A stretch of 64,000 nucleotides of DNA from Suillus spraguei (Eukaryota > Basidiomycota > Agaricomycetes > Boletales > Suillaceae), in assembly GCA_016800925.1 (NCBI GenBank), contig JABCPU010000085.1, forward strand, positions 62,001 to 126,000. Direction: 5' to 3'. The notes beneath the pieces are model-generated. The model made no database searches. It had not been told where the DNA came from and worked only from the letters and a program-made list of their open reading frames with translations. Of the stretch, positions 11,739 to 23,445 are shown one piece after another. The position numbers and the translations under genes are program-made. Position 1 is the stretch's first letter. The number at the start of each line of letters is the position of its first letter.

Positions 11739-13679
11739 ATGCTCTCCACCAGGAAAGCCGCAGCCGTTTGGCTTTTCCTTGCCTTTCAACGGGTTCTGAC
11801 TGCACAAACTCCTCTGTCGGCTCATCCACCTTTATCTTTTCACCCAACGGTCGAAAATGATCTTCGACAATGGGATATTGGTGAAGCGCCTGCGGTGAAC
11901 GCCACAGGACATCTGGTGTTCGAAACGGCCAATTCCCTGCTTCAGCATTGGGCAAACACGCGCTATCGTAATGGTATGTCTGAAAATATTGAACACCTCG
12001 CAGATGTCACGACTCATCGTCTACATCCTGCAGGCCATACAATAGTCCCAGGGACTATTCCCATTGGTACTCTCCTCTATCATGGAGCCGTCACCGGTGG
12101 TCCCCATTTACCGACCGCTCTGGATTGGGTGGCTGTAGAGCCAGACCACTCCATGATTTTCTGCCATGGGCCAATCGAAACAGGATGCTGGCACCTTACC
12201 ATTACCGTCACTAGACCGATGAAAGTCCTCTATTTTGATGGAAGCAGCGCTGCGAAACTCCTTGAGGGCACAATGGACACCCAGGATCTTGTGGCATGGT
12301 CAGAAATGAAACCAGAGTGGGTGAACAATGAAGAACAGCGCATCATGGATCTGTGTGAATGGGGTCAGAAATATGGCGTGAATGGCTTCGTGAGGTTCGT
12401 TGTATTTCGAGTTACGTCAATGTTCGATGCTGATTTGTGAGTTACAGGATGGAAATGAATTTGTGCGAATCCACAAGTAGTTCTTTGAGCAATTCGTTAC
12501 TAACGACGGCCATAGTGAGGTCATGATCTGCAACTTCACCTCTCACATGGAGGTCGTTTCGTTTTTAAATCTCGAGAGCACTCGCTTTGGGGTCGGCCCG
12601 CCTACGGATCTGCCAGAGGATCCTAATACTGGTAAGTGACCATGTCTATGTTTTGACATAAGTCTAATATATTCTCGGACATCAGTGCATCACGCCTTTG
12701 AAGTAATGCATTCTGCTTCATCGCGCGAATTTTATCCAGGAGAAACCCGGATTGTCCTTGATTTTTCTGGGCTAGTCTCCTTCTACGATACCGCTCTTGT
12801 TCCCTCCTTGGTGTCGCAGCGTGTAGGCTTGGAGCGGTGGGATCATCGAGTAGGGGGGATTTCATCCGGGGATATAGAACGTATCCAAGACAGGCTAGCC
12901 CAAGCGTTGGTACGACCACCCGTGACAACCAGCGGTATTGACTGGAAGACCGTCTTGCGGCTAGTGGTTGATCGATACGCCAGCCGCCTGGAGATGATGC
13001 AGTACCTTTTGAACATGACGTTGGACGACAGGTCGATTTTTGACCGCGCGCAACAAGTCCAGAGACGACTGCGCACCGTGCTTTTACCCTACACTGTGTT
13101 TGCAGCTCGACCTTCCAATACTGTCACCGGCAGCGCGATAAATTCATGGGCTGCACCAGTATTTCGGGAATGTGCTACATCGCACACGGCCTCCATAGTA
13201 GCTCATGGAACAACATTGACGCTCTCTGACTCTGAACATTTACTCCTGCAGGCGGTACGGGAAACTACGCGTGAAATATGCCGCGTCATTACGAAGATGT
13301 GGGCTTCTGGATTGATGGTTGGAGTCGACCCTTTTTATCCTCCGGAACAACGCCCTGAAGCTGACCATATACGTACTCTCATGAGCGAATGGAAGGAAGA
13401 CATGACACGATTAGTCTCCTGGTTAGACTGGAGCGTGTTAGTGAAGTGCAGACCAGCCTGTGGTATCGAGGTAGCAAAGTCAAGTTATGTGTTTATAAAA
13501 TGACTGACCTCGTCATGTAGGAGATGTGCTACTTGCCTACTTGGCCCTTGGGGTTTTTCCCGACTTCCGGTGTTGATGACGATGCTGGAAGAACTTCCGT
13601 ATGGCCAGACCCAAATAAAGGGGAATGGAAGAGACCACAGCCCAAGTGCATCAGGCGGCTGGAGCCATATGGTTTTTAG
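11739..13679 (+). CDS. Conserved secreted protein of basidiomycetes, function unknown
   Basis: Five exons, 11739-12394, 12448-12462, 12516-12631, 12686-13470 and 13521-13679, join in phase to 576 codons plus stop. Residues 1 to about 22 (hydrophobic WLFLAF core, then LTAQ) look like a cleavable signal peptide, so the product is probably secreted or in the secretory lumen. Blocks that I recall as shared with homologous basidiomycete proteins are NATGHLVFETANSLLQHW, PGTIPIGTLLYHG, VLYFDGSSAAK, FEVMICNF, YPGETRIVLD, RWDHRV, WSVLVKCRPACG, EMCYLPTWPLG and the end PKCIRRLEPYGF. Several cysteines in the last 60 residues could form disulfides. The second exon is only 15 bases. No catalytic motif is recognised and I do not assign a function. 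No lesion is visible. Confidence 0.85.
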
Positions 13680-14613
13680 GATACATAATTCACTGATCTA
13701 GCGACGTCTGATCACTTCTTATCATACTGAATTGTACTTCCCTCACTGTACTACTTACTATCGCTCTAGTCAGGCCGCCAACTCCAACCTGGGGACCGCA
13801 TGCGCATTAGATGCAGCTAAAATGTCTCAAACTGCAAGTAATTATTACGTGCATCTTATACTCAGTGATACCTTAAGGGTATCGTACCCTTGTTTCTTGT
13901 GGAAGTGGGTAGGCGTTCCTGGGAGCTTCTCACGATCATTAATATATCGTAGTTGAAATTGGTTATGTAAAATACGTCAGTCTAGAAAAGTTGACACATA
14001 CTTTGCCTCTTTACTGGTTTCCGCGTTTCCTTGCCACAGACTTCACATCAACGCTGCCTCTGGTACCCGTCCTCGCCTAACAATTTCTTTGACTGCAACC
14101 CTCGCTGTCCCGGGCCATTCTTTCTTCGACAGAGATCTAAACTTGGCTCATGTCCAGAGTTGCGTGTCAAGGAAGGATTGAAGCAGTGTGTTATATACCC
14201 ACAGTGCACTCGGAAGTTGAAGCTAGATATCAAGCCCATCACCACGATCCATGCTCGTGACGAACGGGCCGCTGACTTTTGAAGTCTTAGACCCATCCAG
14301 GTCCAAGGAGTACTACCTGTGTTTTGTCACTTTCATCTCTGATCGCATCTACTGCGCGCTGGTCTATAGTCACCGGTGGCGAGATAAGATCCATGATACC
14401 GGGCCACTTTTGCAGCCGTTTGTATGAGGCTGCTGCATACATCGACAGGACATAGACGCCTAACACAGGATTTTTGGCTTTGGTATGTGATCCGGATCTC
14501 ATGACAATAGTGACGGTTCTATCAACGTCTGCTGTCATGGTCTGTGTTTGAGTGCAGACCAGATTCCTTGGATGCACAAGCACCACACCTCAGCGCCCTG
14601 TAACCAAGAAGGA
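13680..14613 (+). other. Intergenic stretch upstream of QOX copy B
   Basis: Several short open frames on both strands, none with a recognisable motif. The last 80 bases before QOX copy B resemble the corresponding upstream bases of the other copies (CTTCTGCATTCTG.TA and CTCAAAGATGGCTG). Confidence 0.4.
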
Positions 14614-14620
14614 TATAAAT
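14614..14620 (+). promoter_or_regulatory. TATA-like box of QOX copy B
   Basis: TATAAAT, 66 bases upstream of the start codon and matching the conserved site upstream of the other QOX copies. Confidence 0.6.
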
Positions 14621-14685
14621 ACATGCTCCCGAGGATGCATCCACCGAAACACCCCCCTTCTGCATTCTGGTAGGCCCGCTCAAAG

Positions 14686-16341
14686 ATGGCTGCAGTCCAA
14701 CAGACTTATCCTGGTAGCGAACTCGATGCCCTGTTCCCTTCTCCATCTTCCCCACCGAACGTGCTTTCTCCTCCGCAGTATCCTGGTGCTTCCCCAGAAG
14801 CAGCTGCAGCTTTGACATATGTCATGAAGGAGAACTACACAAAGTACCATATTTTCTTTAACTACAAGCGATTCCATAAGTGTGTATGCGTCTTGACTAA
14901 TTCGTGTCTCATGTTGCTGATTCGAGCGTCGATGAAGCCATATAACTCATCGCGTTCTGGCACTTTATGCCATGGGCGCGAGTGGATCTTTGATCGAACA
15001 TTTCTACGAGGAAGACAGCGCCTACCAGCGCCCGGTCATCGAGCCTCCCGAGGTTATCACAGAAGAGAACTTCATCGAACATCTAGGTGACGACAAGTAA
15101 GTTAATAGTTGTTTCAAAAGCGCCGCTCAATCAAGTTCTGTCAGCTTTTACGCTGCGTACAAAACTTTCTTTAGTAAAGTTTTCGAGGAAAGGGGTCTCA
15201 GCGGTACGCTAGAGGAATACATCTTCTCTAAGAAATACAACTTTATGGAGGGACGAGACGCATCCGCTCAGCCAGTGATGTTTGCGCGCTTCCTTGGAGC
15301 TTTGTTCCACGCCTTCATCCATGTAGGATACGGCGCGGAAATGGGCATCCCAGGCATGGTTATCGAAGGTGAGCGACGTGAAACATAATCGCAAACAGTT
15401 CCCTGACAGATATCTCAAGGTCTTGCCATGGCCAGCGTGCACGAGCATGAATTCTTGCCGTCGTATCTTTTTGACCCCAGCGGCACGACTGCAGTGGAGG
15501 AGGCAACGACACGCCTTACCTCGCTTGTCCTTAATACAAAGACATCTACTGCGCCCTCTCAGCTCGAACAACCGCCAAAAAATCATGCTTTCTCCATTCT
15601 TGCCAAGATCATGCAAGATTCGAAATTCGCACCGAAGGAAGTCGAGAAGCATTTTAAAAATTTCAACGGCCTGATGTTTGAGCATGGTGATGTTATATGG
15701 CGCTACGCTGAGCAATGGACGATCGACCCATCGCAACCAGGCGAAATCGAACGTAAGATAGAAGAATGTATTTGGACGAGCACTATCCTCTACAGCATTG
15801 GTGGATGGAACAAGGACAAAAGCTTAGCAGCAGACTTCTTCCTGTAAGTGACGTCAATCTGCATCTGCGAAAATACTAATTTGCTGGGCGCTTCAGCATG
15901 CATCTGGTCACGTCGAGTCTCTTCCTTCCATCCCTGTTGCCTTACCTGCCGCAAACCTCACAAGTTCTTTTACTTCGCGGATACTTTGCATCGATTCTTG
16001 GGTGGTGGATCGCACGCGGCTTCCCAAGATTGGACATTCAAGGCTTCCTTGGAGCCACCTCATATATTTCGTCAGAGGCCAAGGTCGCCAACCCATTCCT
16101 CGACATCGTTCAGTCTGCAATAATCCATCCGAACGAACATATGCCAAAGATTCAGCGCGCCTTTGCGCATTTCTCTTCCCTTTATGGCGCACGGCCCAAG
16201 GGCTACTTCAAGGATACGGAACTGGAGGGTGCAGAAGCACTGGATGGATCGCTCTTCCTTCGGGCCGCGAGATTGACTGAGGAGTATATGGGCGAGGGTA
16301 CGAGGCCCTGGGGCCAAGGTGGGTTTCTTGTAAGGGAGTGA
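14686..16341 (+). CDS. Questin oxidase-like protein, copy B (diverged)
   Basis: Same family as copies A, C and D. Exons 14686-14879, 14938-15096, 15145-15368, 15420-15843 and 15897-16341 join in phase to 481 residues. Conserved blocks include NHITHRVLALYAMGASGSLI, FHAFIHVGYGAEMGIPGM, HAFSILAKI, LGWWIARGFP and FAHFSSLYGARPKGYFKD. It differs from the others at many positions, with two compensating two-residue indels (PSGTTAVEEATTRL in exon 4; a shorter GATSYISSEAK in exon 5). Intron 4 has the canonical GTAAGT donor where A, C and D have GCAAGT. It is followed by a RecQ-like helicase element. No lesion is visible. This copy represents an older branch than the A/C/D group. Confidence 0.87.
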
Positions 16342-16596
16342 GGGATTTACGCTGTATTACAAACACCGTTCAGCCAATGATTTTTAAATGTGTTGATTGT
16401 CTGACGAGTCGCCCAGTCGCCGATGTCCATTCGTGGCGAGTCATGCATCTCAAAGGGGGTAATGATTGTCTGTGCGAACTGTCACAAACTGACTCGTGCC
16501 ATTTATCTTCCTTGAACCCTGGTCTCTTCTCTGAACCATGGCGCGAGTGTCGGACTCCGTTCCAGCCTGGGAATATTAATCCCGAAATCAGGATTC

Positions 16597-19240
16597 TGAG
16601 CAGGCTCCTTCCCACCACTCCTTCGAGTGTAGAGGGGCGGCATACTAGGATGCGGAACTATCCGAAATCACGTGACTAATTCAATCCCAGCACAACCCCC
16701 TCTCACTCTCAGTAGCGGCTGGAAGATAACATTTGTAAACATCGTCAGCTACAGTGGCTGAACCGATCGGAACGTGAAATTTACTTTGTGTAGACCGAAC
16801 TTAGGGTTAGAAAAGACATAGGTATTTTTTGTATTAGTCAATCAAAAGAATTCTCGCTACGTAGCAACACGTGCTCGCCATTAATGGCTTCGGCCGCTCC
16901 TATTCCTTCCTTGAGCCAAATCTGGTCTGTGACACAACAAAAATTTGGTATCAGACCTTGTTTATGGCAACTGAAGGTTGCAGAAGCACTGCTGAAAGGT
17001 GACCATGATGTTCTCTGTACTGCAGGTACAGGAATGGGCAAGACACTAGGTTTCTGGATACCATTGTTATTCCGTCAAGGTATACAAATTGTGATCACAC
17101 CTCTAAATATGCTTGGCAAGCAGAATGCCGCATTGCTTGCCAAGGCAGGCATACAAGCTATTTCAATAAGCAGTGAGACTGCAACCCCTGCAAATTTTGC
17201 TGTGAGTCTGACTTTGGACTGCAAAACTTCACTCACAGAATAATACCTCAAGGCTATTTGTGCACTCAAGTACCAAGCGGTACCTGTTAGTTCCGAGCAG
17301 ATTATGAAACCCAATGGAGAGTTTGAAAGGCTACTAAAGGATGACTTATTCTTATTCAGTTCCTGGATTATCAGCATCATCATTGATGAGGCACACTGTC
17401 TTACCGATTGGGGAGATTTTTGGCCAGAGTACAAGGAGCTTGGACGTCTCCGCTATATCTTGCCGCAGACAGTCCCCATCATGATTACATCTGCCACACT
17501 CACCAAACACGCTCTCTCAAATGCAGTACACCTCCTTCACATGCGGGCTGACAAGTTGACCACTATCTGATGTTCTACGGATTGACCAAATATTAAACTT
17601 GGAGTCCATAAAATAAAATACACACTTCACAGCTACACCGACCTAGCATTCTTGAAACCAGCTGGTTGGAAAAGAGGGGATCAGCCACCTCCAAAATTCC
17701 TCATTTTTTTCAATGACATACAAGATGCCATCAATGCTGCGTGTTCACTTTGCAAGCGCCTGCCTTCTGAGTTCCGTGACAAAGTCAAATGGTTTAACTC
17801 AGACATGTCGAGTACTTACAAGGATGCAGAGCTTGAGAACCTCCTATCAGGAGAAACATGGGGTTTCTGTACAACTGACTCATTTGGAATGGTAAGGCGC
17901 AAAAAACTTGAATCAAACAACAACTTACAGACTGCTAAAAGGGTATGGATGTTCCAGATATCAAGATTGTCATCCAGTGGCGGGCAACCTGCCACCTTGC
18001 TACATTATGGCAATGCTTGGGGCGTGCTGCACGAAACAAGTACTTGATGGGCACAGGGTTGCTTTTTGCTGAGAAAGAGCACTTTGATGATGAGTGGGAG
18101 GCTCAGGCCATCAGAAAAACACAGTGTGAGAACACTCGCAAGCAGAAAGCAATGGACTTACTGGAGGCACGAAACAATAAACACCGCACAGTTGTTCCAT
18201 CAGTACCCACTAATGTCCCCCCAGCTTTGTCCTCTCAAGTGGCCAGTGAAGAAGATTCAGATATCAAGCTTGATACCACTGTGATACCAAGTGTGAATAG
18301 TTTGCAGAATTCCAAGGATGCAATTGAAAACGCTCACGTAAACAAGACAACTAATACCCGAGCTGAAAAGAGGAGGAGGGAGTTGGATTTTGGCATGGAT
18401 TACCTCATAAATGCTGATAAACATATGGCATTGATGTGTAGAAGGAAGATCTTTGATGTGTGCTTTGATAATGAAGCAGCTGGTGAGAAATTTCAATTGA
18501 ATTGAAATGGACTGCACTTAAACCTCTCAGACTTTGACCACCTCACTTGCGACCCAGAATAAATTATAGGCTGTTCTCGCTGCCTAGTTTCACAGGCCAT
18601 GATTTGTTGTGACATTCACCATCCTGAGCACTTTTCTACCTACTCCTCACCAAATGATGATCCCTCTGTCATATCCTGGCATTCCCGCATTCCAAAATAC
18701 AAACAGGAAGCGCGTGACCTTGCATTGCAGGACACCCTTGATGATTGGCGCGAGGAGAAGATGATTTCAATATATGGCTCGGCTCATCTCAATGACCTCG
18801 GCCCCTCCCTTGTCCTACCCAATTCCATGCTAGATCATATCATAGACTGCGTGCACCACTGCAAAATCTACAGCACGCTCGACCTAAAGAAGGAGACTGG
18901 GTGGACAGACATTGATAGGTTTGGTAGTGAGATCATTACACTTATTCAAAGGCACGCACCACCTGTTGCAAGCCCTTTTGCTATAACTCCTCTAAGGTGT
19001 GCTGCCAATACTAATGTTCCACCTGTATTGCAAACACCATCCACATCATCTCCTTGTCCTGCTGCCACATTCATTTTCCAATGCTCCCAAGCGTAAGAAC
19101 AAGTGTGGTGCCTGTAGTCAAGAGGGTCACAATGGTGAGTTTCTGGCTGTTTGTATTATAACTCTAACAATATTTATTCATCAACAGTGCACAATTGTGT
19201 CTGTCCAAGACACCCATCTCACACCAGACCGGACAAAGAA
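16597..19240 (+). pseudogene. RecQ-like DEAH helicase of a repeated element, decayed
   Basis: Superfamily 2 DNA helicase of the RecQ type. The start is ATG 16884 (MASAAPIPSLSQIW). Walker A is AGTGMGKT, motif Ib region ITPLNML, motif II DEAHCLTDWG, motif III SATL, and motif VI QCLGRAARN (RecQ usually QR.GRAGR). Then a cysteine cluster (CSRC..., CCDIHHP) resembles the RecQ zinc-binding region, and a CCHC zinc knuckle CGACSQEGHNVHNC is completed across an intron near 19135-19188. Introns such as 17892-17941 can be drawn, but stops (TGA near 17568, TAA near 17614, TGA 18505 and TAA near 18560) and frame changes show it is dead. The 5' leader from 16597 (CAGGCTCCTTCCCA) to the start is shared with 39358 onward, so the unit is a repeated element. 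RecQ-type genes linked to telomeres are known in fungi. Confidence 0.8.
16798..16810 (+). repeat. Telomere-like motif in the helicase element leader
   Basis: ACTTAGGGTTAG lies about 75 bases before the helicase start codon; the fungal telomere unit is TTAGGG. The second copy of the element at 39.5 kb has ATTAGGGTTAG at the same place, followed by the same AAAA. Confidence 0.45.
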
Positions 19241-19554
19241 AACATTCTCATCACCTCCTCAGCAAGGGAAGGATTTTGTCAAAGAGAGGACCAGCACCAA
19301 ACTCGCGAGCCTTGTCAGTAATTTGGTGGAGGGTAGTTTTTGTACAGGAGGGGTACCATTCTTTATCTTCAAAAGTAGACACATGATTTTGCGCTCCTTC
19401 ATCTCATCCACTGATAGCTCTGTTTCATCAGGCCAAACATTCTCATCGCCTCCTCATATCCTGCTTAAACTAGCTCAACCAATACATCGTCTAATTCTGC
19501 CCTACTTTCTCCCGTATCCACACCCTCGCCCTCATCTTCCTCGTCTACCTCTCC
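19241..19554 (+). other. Proline/serine-rich tail region of the helicase element
   Basis: Downstream of the zinc knuckle the plus strand encodes only low-complexity Pro/Ser/Leu frames (CTC, CCT repeats). No domain recognised; the end of the element was not found. Confidence 0.35.
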
Positions 19555-20607
19555 TCATGCTGCTTTTTCCATCATCTCCCTTCCTTTGTCAATCAAGTCA
19601 GCAATAAGAAATTGGCTCTTCCTGCCAGGTGATGGAATGTGTGGGGATTCCTTGGCTAGCTGAATAGACAGTAATTCAAATGATTTCCTCATGTTTGGTC
19701 TCGCATGTTTCAATGTGAGGTGCACAAGAAGAAAATTCTTTTGTATCATTGTCTGAGCATTCTGGTATGCCTGTACCAGCTGGGACTCAAGGAGAATGTG
19801 CTCGACTGTGTGGTTAGGTCCCTTGCCACCATTTTTGACCTTTGTGAATAGATTGTTCAATTCTATACACCAGTCAACAGCTTGCCAACTCATTTCCTTT
19901 CCGGTGGGATTCACAAGAATATGGTAACGTATTGCTTGTCTAGTATCACATGATATTAGTCTCTAATCAAGTACAATCTGTTAACAAATGTACCGGAGCC
20001 CAGGCAGATATACAAAGTGAACATTGATGAGAAAATTCGACATATGTGTCGCATACTTGTGCTTGCCAGTTGCTTTGAGTATAGGGATCCATGCAACCAT
20101 GCATGTTTCAGTACGTCCAATATCACCACGGTTCATTGCATAAGATAATTCCTTGTAAAGCATGAAGTATTTGTTCATCAACAGCGAGTTTTCAAATTGG
20201 ATGTCTCGCTCCTTTTCTGGCCTTCGATGAATGCGCTGGAGCTTATGATTTGCTACATAAGTCTGTACCAATTCATTTGCCATTGTCATCAAGTCCTCAA
20301 GGACTGGCTCAGATGCTGCAAATTCCTTGAGGCTTCTATAAGTTGGAGACTTGCTTTTCGCATGGATTCGCCAACAATCAAGCCGATGACATGTGCCTGA
20401 ACTGTCAATGAGCACATGCATCCATCAAAATCTGGGTTTGGAACAGTATATGCCTGTCTCTCTGGGTCGAAGTTGCGTGATGTCTTGCATAAGGCTTGTT
20501 CCATCTTCTCTTGCTAATGATGGCTGCAGGAAACACTGCCAGATGGCATCAGTGCACGCCATTTTCAAATGAAAGAGACTCAGAATGAAGATAACATGTT
20601 GCAACCA
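19555..20607 (-). pseudogene. DUF6589-family protein, truncated and with a nonsense codon
   Basis: Minus-strand frame that runs LFHLKMACTDAIW, TSLMQDITQLRPRETGI, then an in-frame TGA near 20422, WMHVLIDSSGTCHRLDCWR, MNKYFMLYKELSYAMNRGDIGR, ILKATGKHKYATHMSNFL, VHFVYLPGL, an intron near 19930-19990, RYHILVNPTGKEMSWQAVDW, and HIPSPGRKSQFLIADL. These blocks are typical of DUF6589 proteins, which are abundant and repetitive in mushroom genomes; their role is unknown. The N-terminal part is cut at 20607, where an LTR begins. The truncation and the stop make it a pseudogene. Confidence 0.8.
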
Positions 20608-21230
20608 GTGTAACAAACATATTGGCGCTGGCCTTAAAACCCTATCTTTTGGCGCATGTCTCATGTCTATAGGAATCTCCACCAGTCCAAAGGTCGTCTT
20701 ACTCCTTTAGCATTGCCGGGGCATCTCACGCTTACCACACACCATACCGACTGCTGCACCACATTCCATGTACCAATGTCCTCCCATGTCCTTGCCACGT
20801 CCGCATAGCTCCATTTGGTGCATTGTTTGTTTTATGTCCGTTATCTGCACGCACCACCGCTCTTTACCGCTTTCCTGCACTACCGCTTTCTCACGCTTCA
20901 CTGCTACACTACTGCTTGTTTTACTGCAGAAGTTCCCACGCTTACCGCAGTTTTACTGTTCATGCCACTGCTTGCCTACTGCATTCCCATGCTTACTGCT
21001 AGTTTTACCGCAAGTTTCCCACGGACTGGAGGTCACCGCTAGCATCTCGCTACCTCTGATGGCATTCTCGCACCACAGGTTGGGCATTATTGAACTATAC
21101 TAACTTAGCATTCCCTTTAGGGTCGAACGTTCTTGCCTCGCAAGAGTAGCAGACTAGGTAGAGCGCAAGACTCGCATACTAGCTTAGGCCGTGGTTTATC
21201 TACAGCCCAGGCTAGATTGTATCTTTACAC
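20608..21230 (+). repeat. LTR of family 2 (TGTAACAAAC...TTTACA), copy 1
   Basis: Starts TGTAACAAACATATTGGCGC and ends GTATCTTTACA. It resembles 24755-25689, which starts and ends the same way. The interior is rich in repeated ACCGCT and TACTGC words. It abuts the truncated DUF6589 frame on one side and a 5'-truncated family 1 LTR on the other, so it sits at a rearranged junction rather than in a clean target. Confidence 0.65.
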
Positions 21231-21816
21231 TGGCTATGTATATTGCTGTCCTGCTTATTGATATGTTACCTATGTCTCATTTCTGACTTGTGCTTATTGA
21301 TCTGCTGTGCATTTACTAATAGACTTCCATTATACATTGTACATAGCCCTTGGTCCTGGACTCGTTGATTATCTGTGCCAGTTACTTACAGTATATGTAT
21401 AAACCACTTGTAAATCTCTGTAGAACCTTAGTTTAAATATCATCTTAGATTCTGCTCATTCTGTTCCTCCAGACTTAAGTTCCTTCTGACTCTAGTCACC
21501 TTCTGAGACTTGGGATTAATTCCTATAAGTCTATATCTCCAACTCTACCTTTGAGTAGTCTACTTCCATTTGTTTCTAGTTAGGAACTCATTCCGACACT
21601 AGCCTTATACTTTGTTCCACTCTTACATTCCAGATAACCTTTGGATGTAAGATATCCATCACCTTCGGACATCTGGATCCATCACGCGATCACCTTCAGA
21701 CCTTCAGACATATATCTTCCCTCTGAAATAAGGGGCAATACTCAGGAAAGGGGCACAGTATATGAACTGAGGCCAAAGCCCTTCAGATCCTTTACCTTTT
21801 GAGTATGGTCTTAACA
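21231..21816 (+). repeat. LTR of family 1, copy a (5' truncated)
   Basis: Begins inside the family 1 LTR at GGCTATGTATATTG and ends GTCTTAACA. Matches the 3' part of the LTRs at 22727-23445 (inverted) and 24218-25913. The five bases after it are GAACC. Confidence 0.75.
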
Positions 21817-22726
21817 GAACCTCAGATTGTTCTAGCTCTTTGGATACATAAGCATGAATGTTGTGCTCTGTGGAATATCATCAATTGTCACCTGTCAAAT
21901 ATAACACCATGAAACTCATTATTGATGTCATCAAGCGGACAGCATGAACCAAACCCTCCCACATCTTTGAACCACTTAGCAATGGTATGGACAATGGCCA
22001 GAGTCCAGACTGAAGATGAGACAGCTACCTTAAGTCATTGGAACACACCTTACAAATTTCTGCCCTTCAGATAAGACAACAAAACAAGCCTGCAGACCCT
22101 CAAACACTACTCCATTTCCAGCCAGAGGATAATGTAATCATTCCAAGTATATGGTTGAGCATATCATCCCATGGACTGGGGACATGTGAGAGATGTGCGG
22201 CCCAGTTATGACAGGTGCACTTGAGAGCATCAAAAGCTATTCGACTGCGTTCCAGTGCATCACCTGTGAAATTCTCATGCTTTGATATGGTGGGTGAGAT
22301 GAGGGTACAATATAAAATTATGACTACCAATGACAGGATCACATATGTGCTATGTAGTGTGTACAAGGTAGAGCTTCAGTCTGGAAGATGCAACGAGGGA
22401 GGCCTGGATGTTGACTGCAAAGGCCACAGGTACCAGGAAGGAGCAAGAGCAATGATAGTGGCATTCATGAGTACTGGAGTTGGAAAAAATAGCCAAGAGT
22501 GCTGTGTGCAAAGGCTGTAAGCTCAATGAGTAGGACAACAAAGATGCTGTAACTGATGTAAGTAGGACAATAAAGAGGATAATACATAGAAAAAGTTTTA
22601 TACCTTTTTCCAGCAGAATGTGTGGGGTTCAACCTTTACTAAATAATGTCAGTTGAACAGTAACATGCCTTTTGAAACATTGGGAGCCAATGTATACCAT
22701 ATATTGCAGAATGGTAACAAAGTACT
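21817..22726. other. Transposon-derived segment between inverted LTRs
   Basis: Minus-strand frame 22100-22366 reads DALKCTCHNWAAHLSHVPSPWDDMLN and resembles transposase-like debris, but I cannot name it. Bases 22270-22525 are shared with the repeat at 10.0-10.6 kb. The segment lies between two inverted family 1 LTRs and was probably inverted by recombination between them. Confidence 0.45.
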
Positions 22727-23445
22727 TGTTGAGACCATACTCAAAAGGTAAAGGATCTGAAGGGCTTTGGCCTCAGTTCATACACTGTGCCCCTTTCCTG
22801 AGTATTGCCCCTTATTTCCAAGGAAAGATATACATCCAGACGTCCGAAGGTGACAGATATGTTACATCCGAAGGTTATCCGGAACATAAGAATGGAACGA
22901 AGTATAAGGCTAGTGTCGGAATGAGTTCCTAACTAGAAACAAATGGAAGTAGACTACCCAAAGGTAGAGTTGGAGATATAGACTTATAGGAATTAATCCC
23001 AAGTCTCGGAAGGTGACTAGAGTCAGAAGGAACTTAAGTCTGGAGGAACAGAATGAGCAGAATCTAAGATGATATTCAAACTAAGGTTCTACAGAGATTT
23101 ACAAGTGGTTTATACATATACTGTAAGTAACTGGCACAGATAATCAACGAGTCCAGGACCAAGGGCTATGTACAATGTATAATGGAAGTCTATTAGTAAA
23201 TGCACAGCAGATCAATAAGCACAAGTCAGAAATGAGACATAGGTAACAGATCAATAAGCAGGACAGAAATATACATAGCTGGAATACTGGAGACAGGAGG
23301 ATTGCCAAAAGGAGGTAGATGCAGATGTCCGCAATGCAGTTAGAGTGCAAGAAGTAGGAAGTTTTGGATGAGTGGTCCAGATAGGATCTGTGGACTGGAT
23401 GGAAGCAAGATCAATCTGATCTGATCAAATGTATGGTATATGACA
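22727..23445 (-). repeat. LTR of family 1, copy b (complete, minus strand)
   Basis: On the minus strand it runs from TGTCATATACCATAC (at 23445) to GTCTCAACA (at 22727), 719 bases, with TG...CA ends. The flanking pentamers do not match each other (minus-strand 5' flank GAACC, 3' flank AGTAC), but GAACC equals the 3' flank of copy a. Confidence 0.8.
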
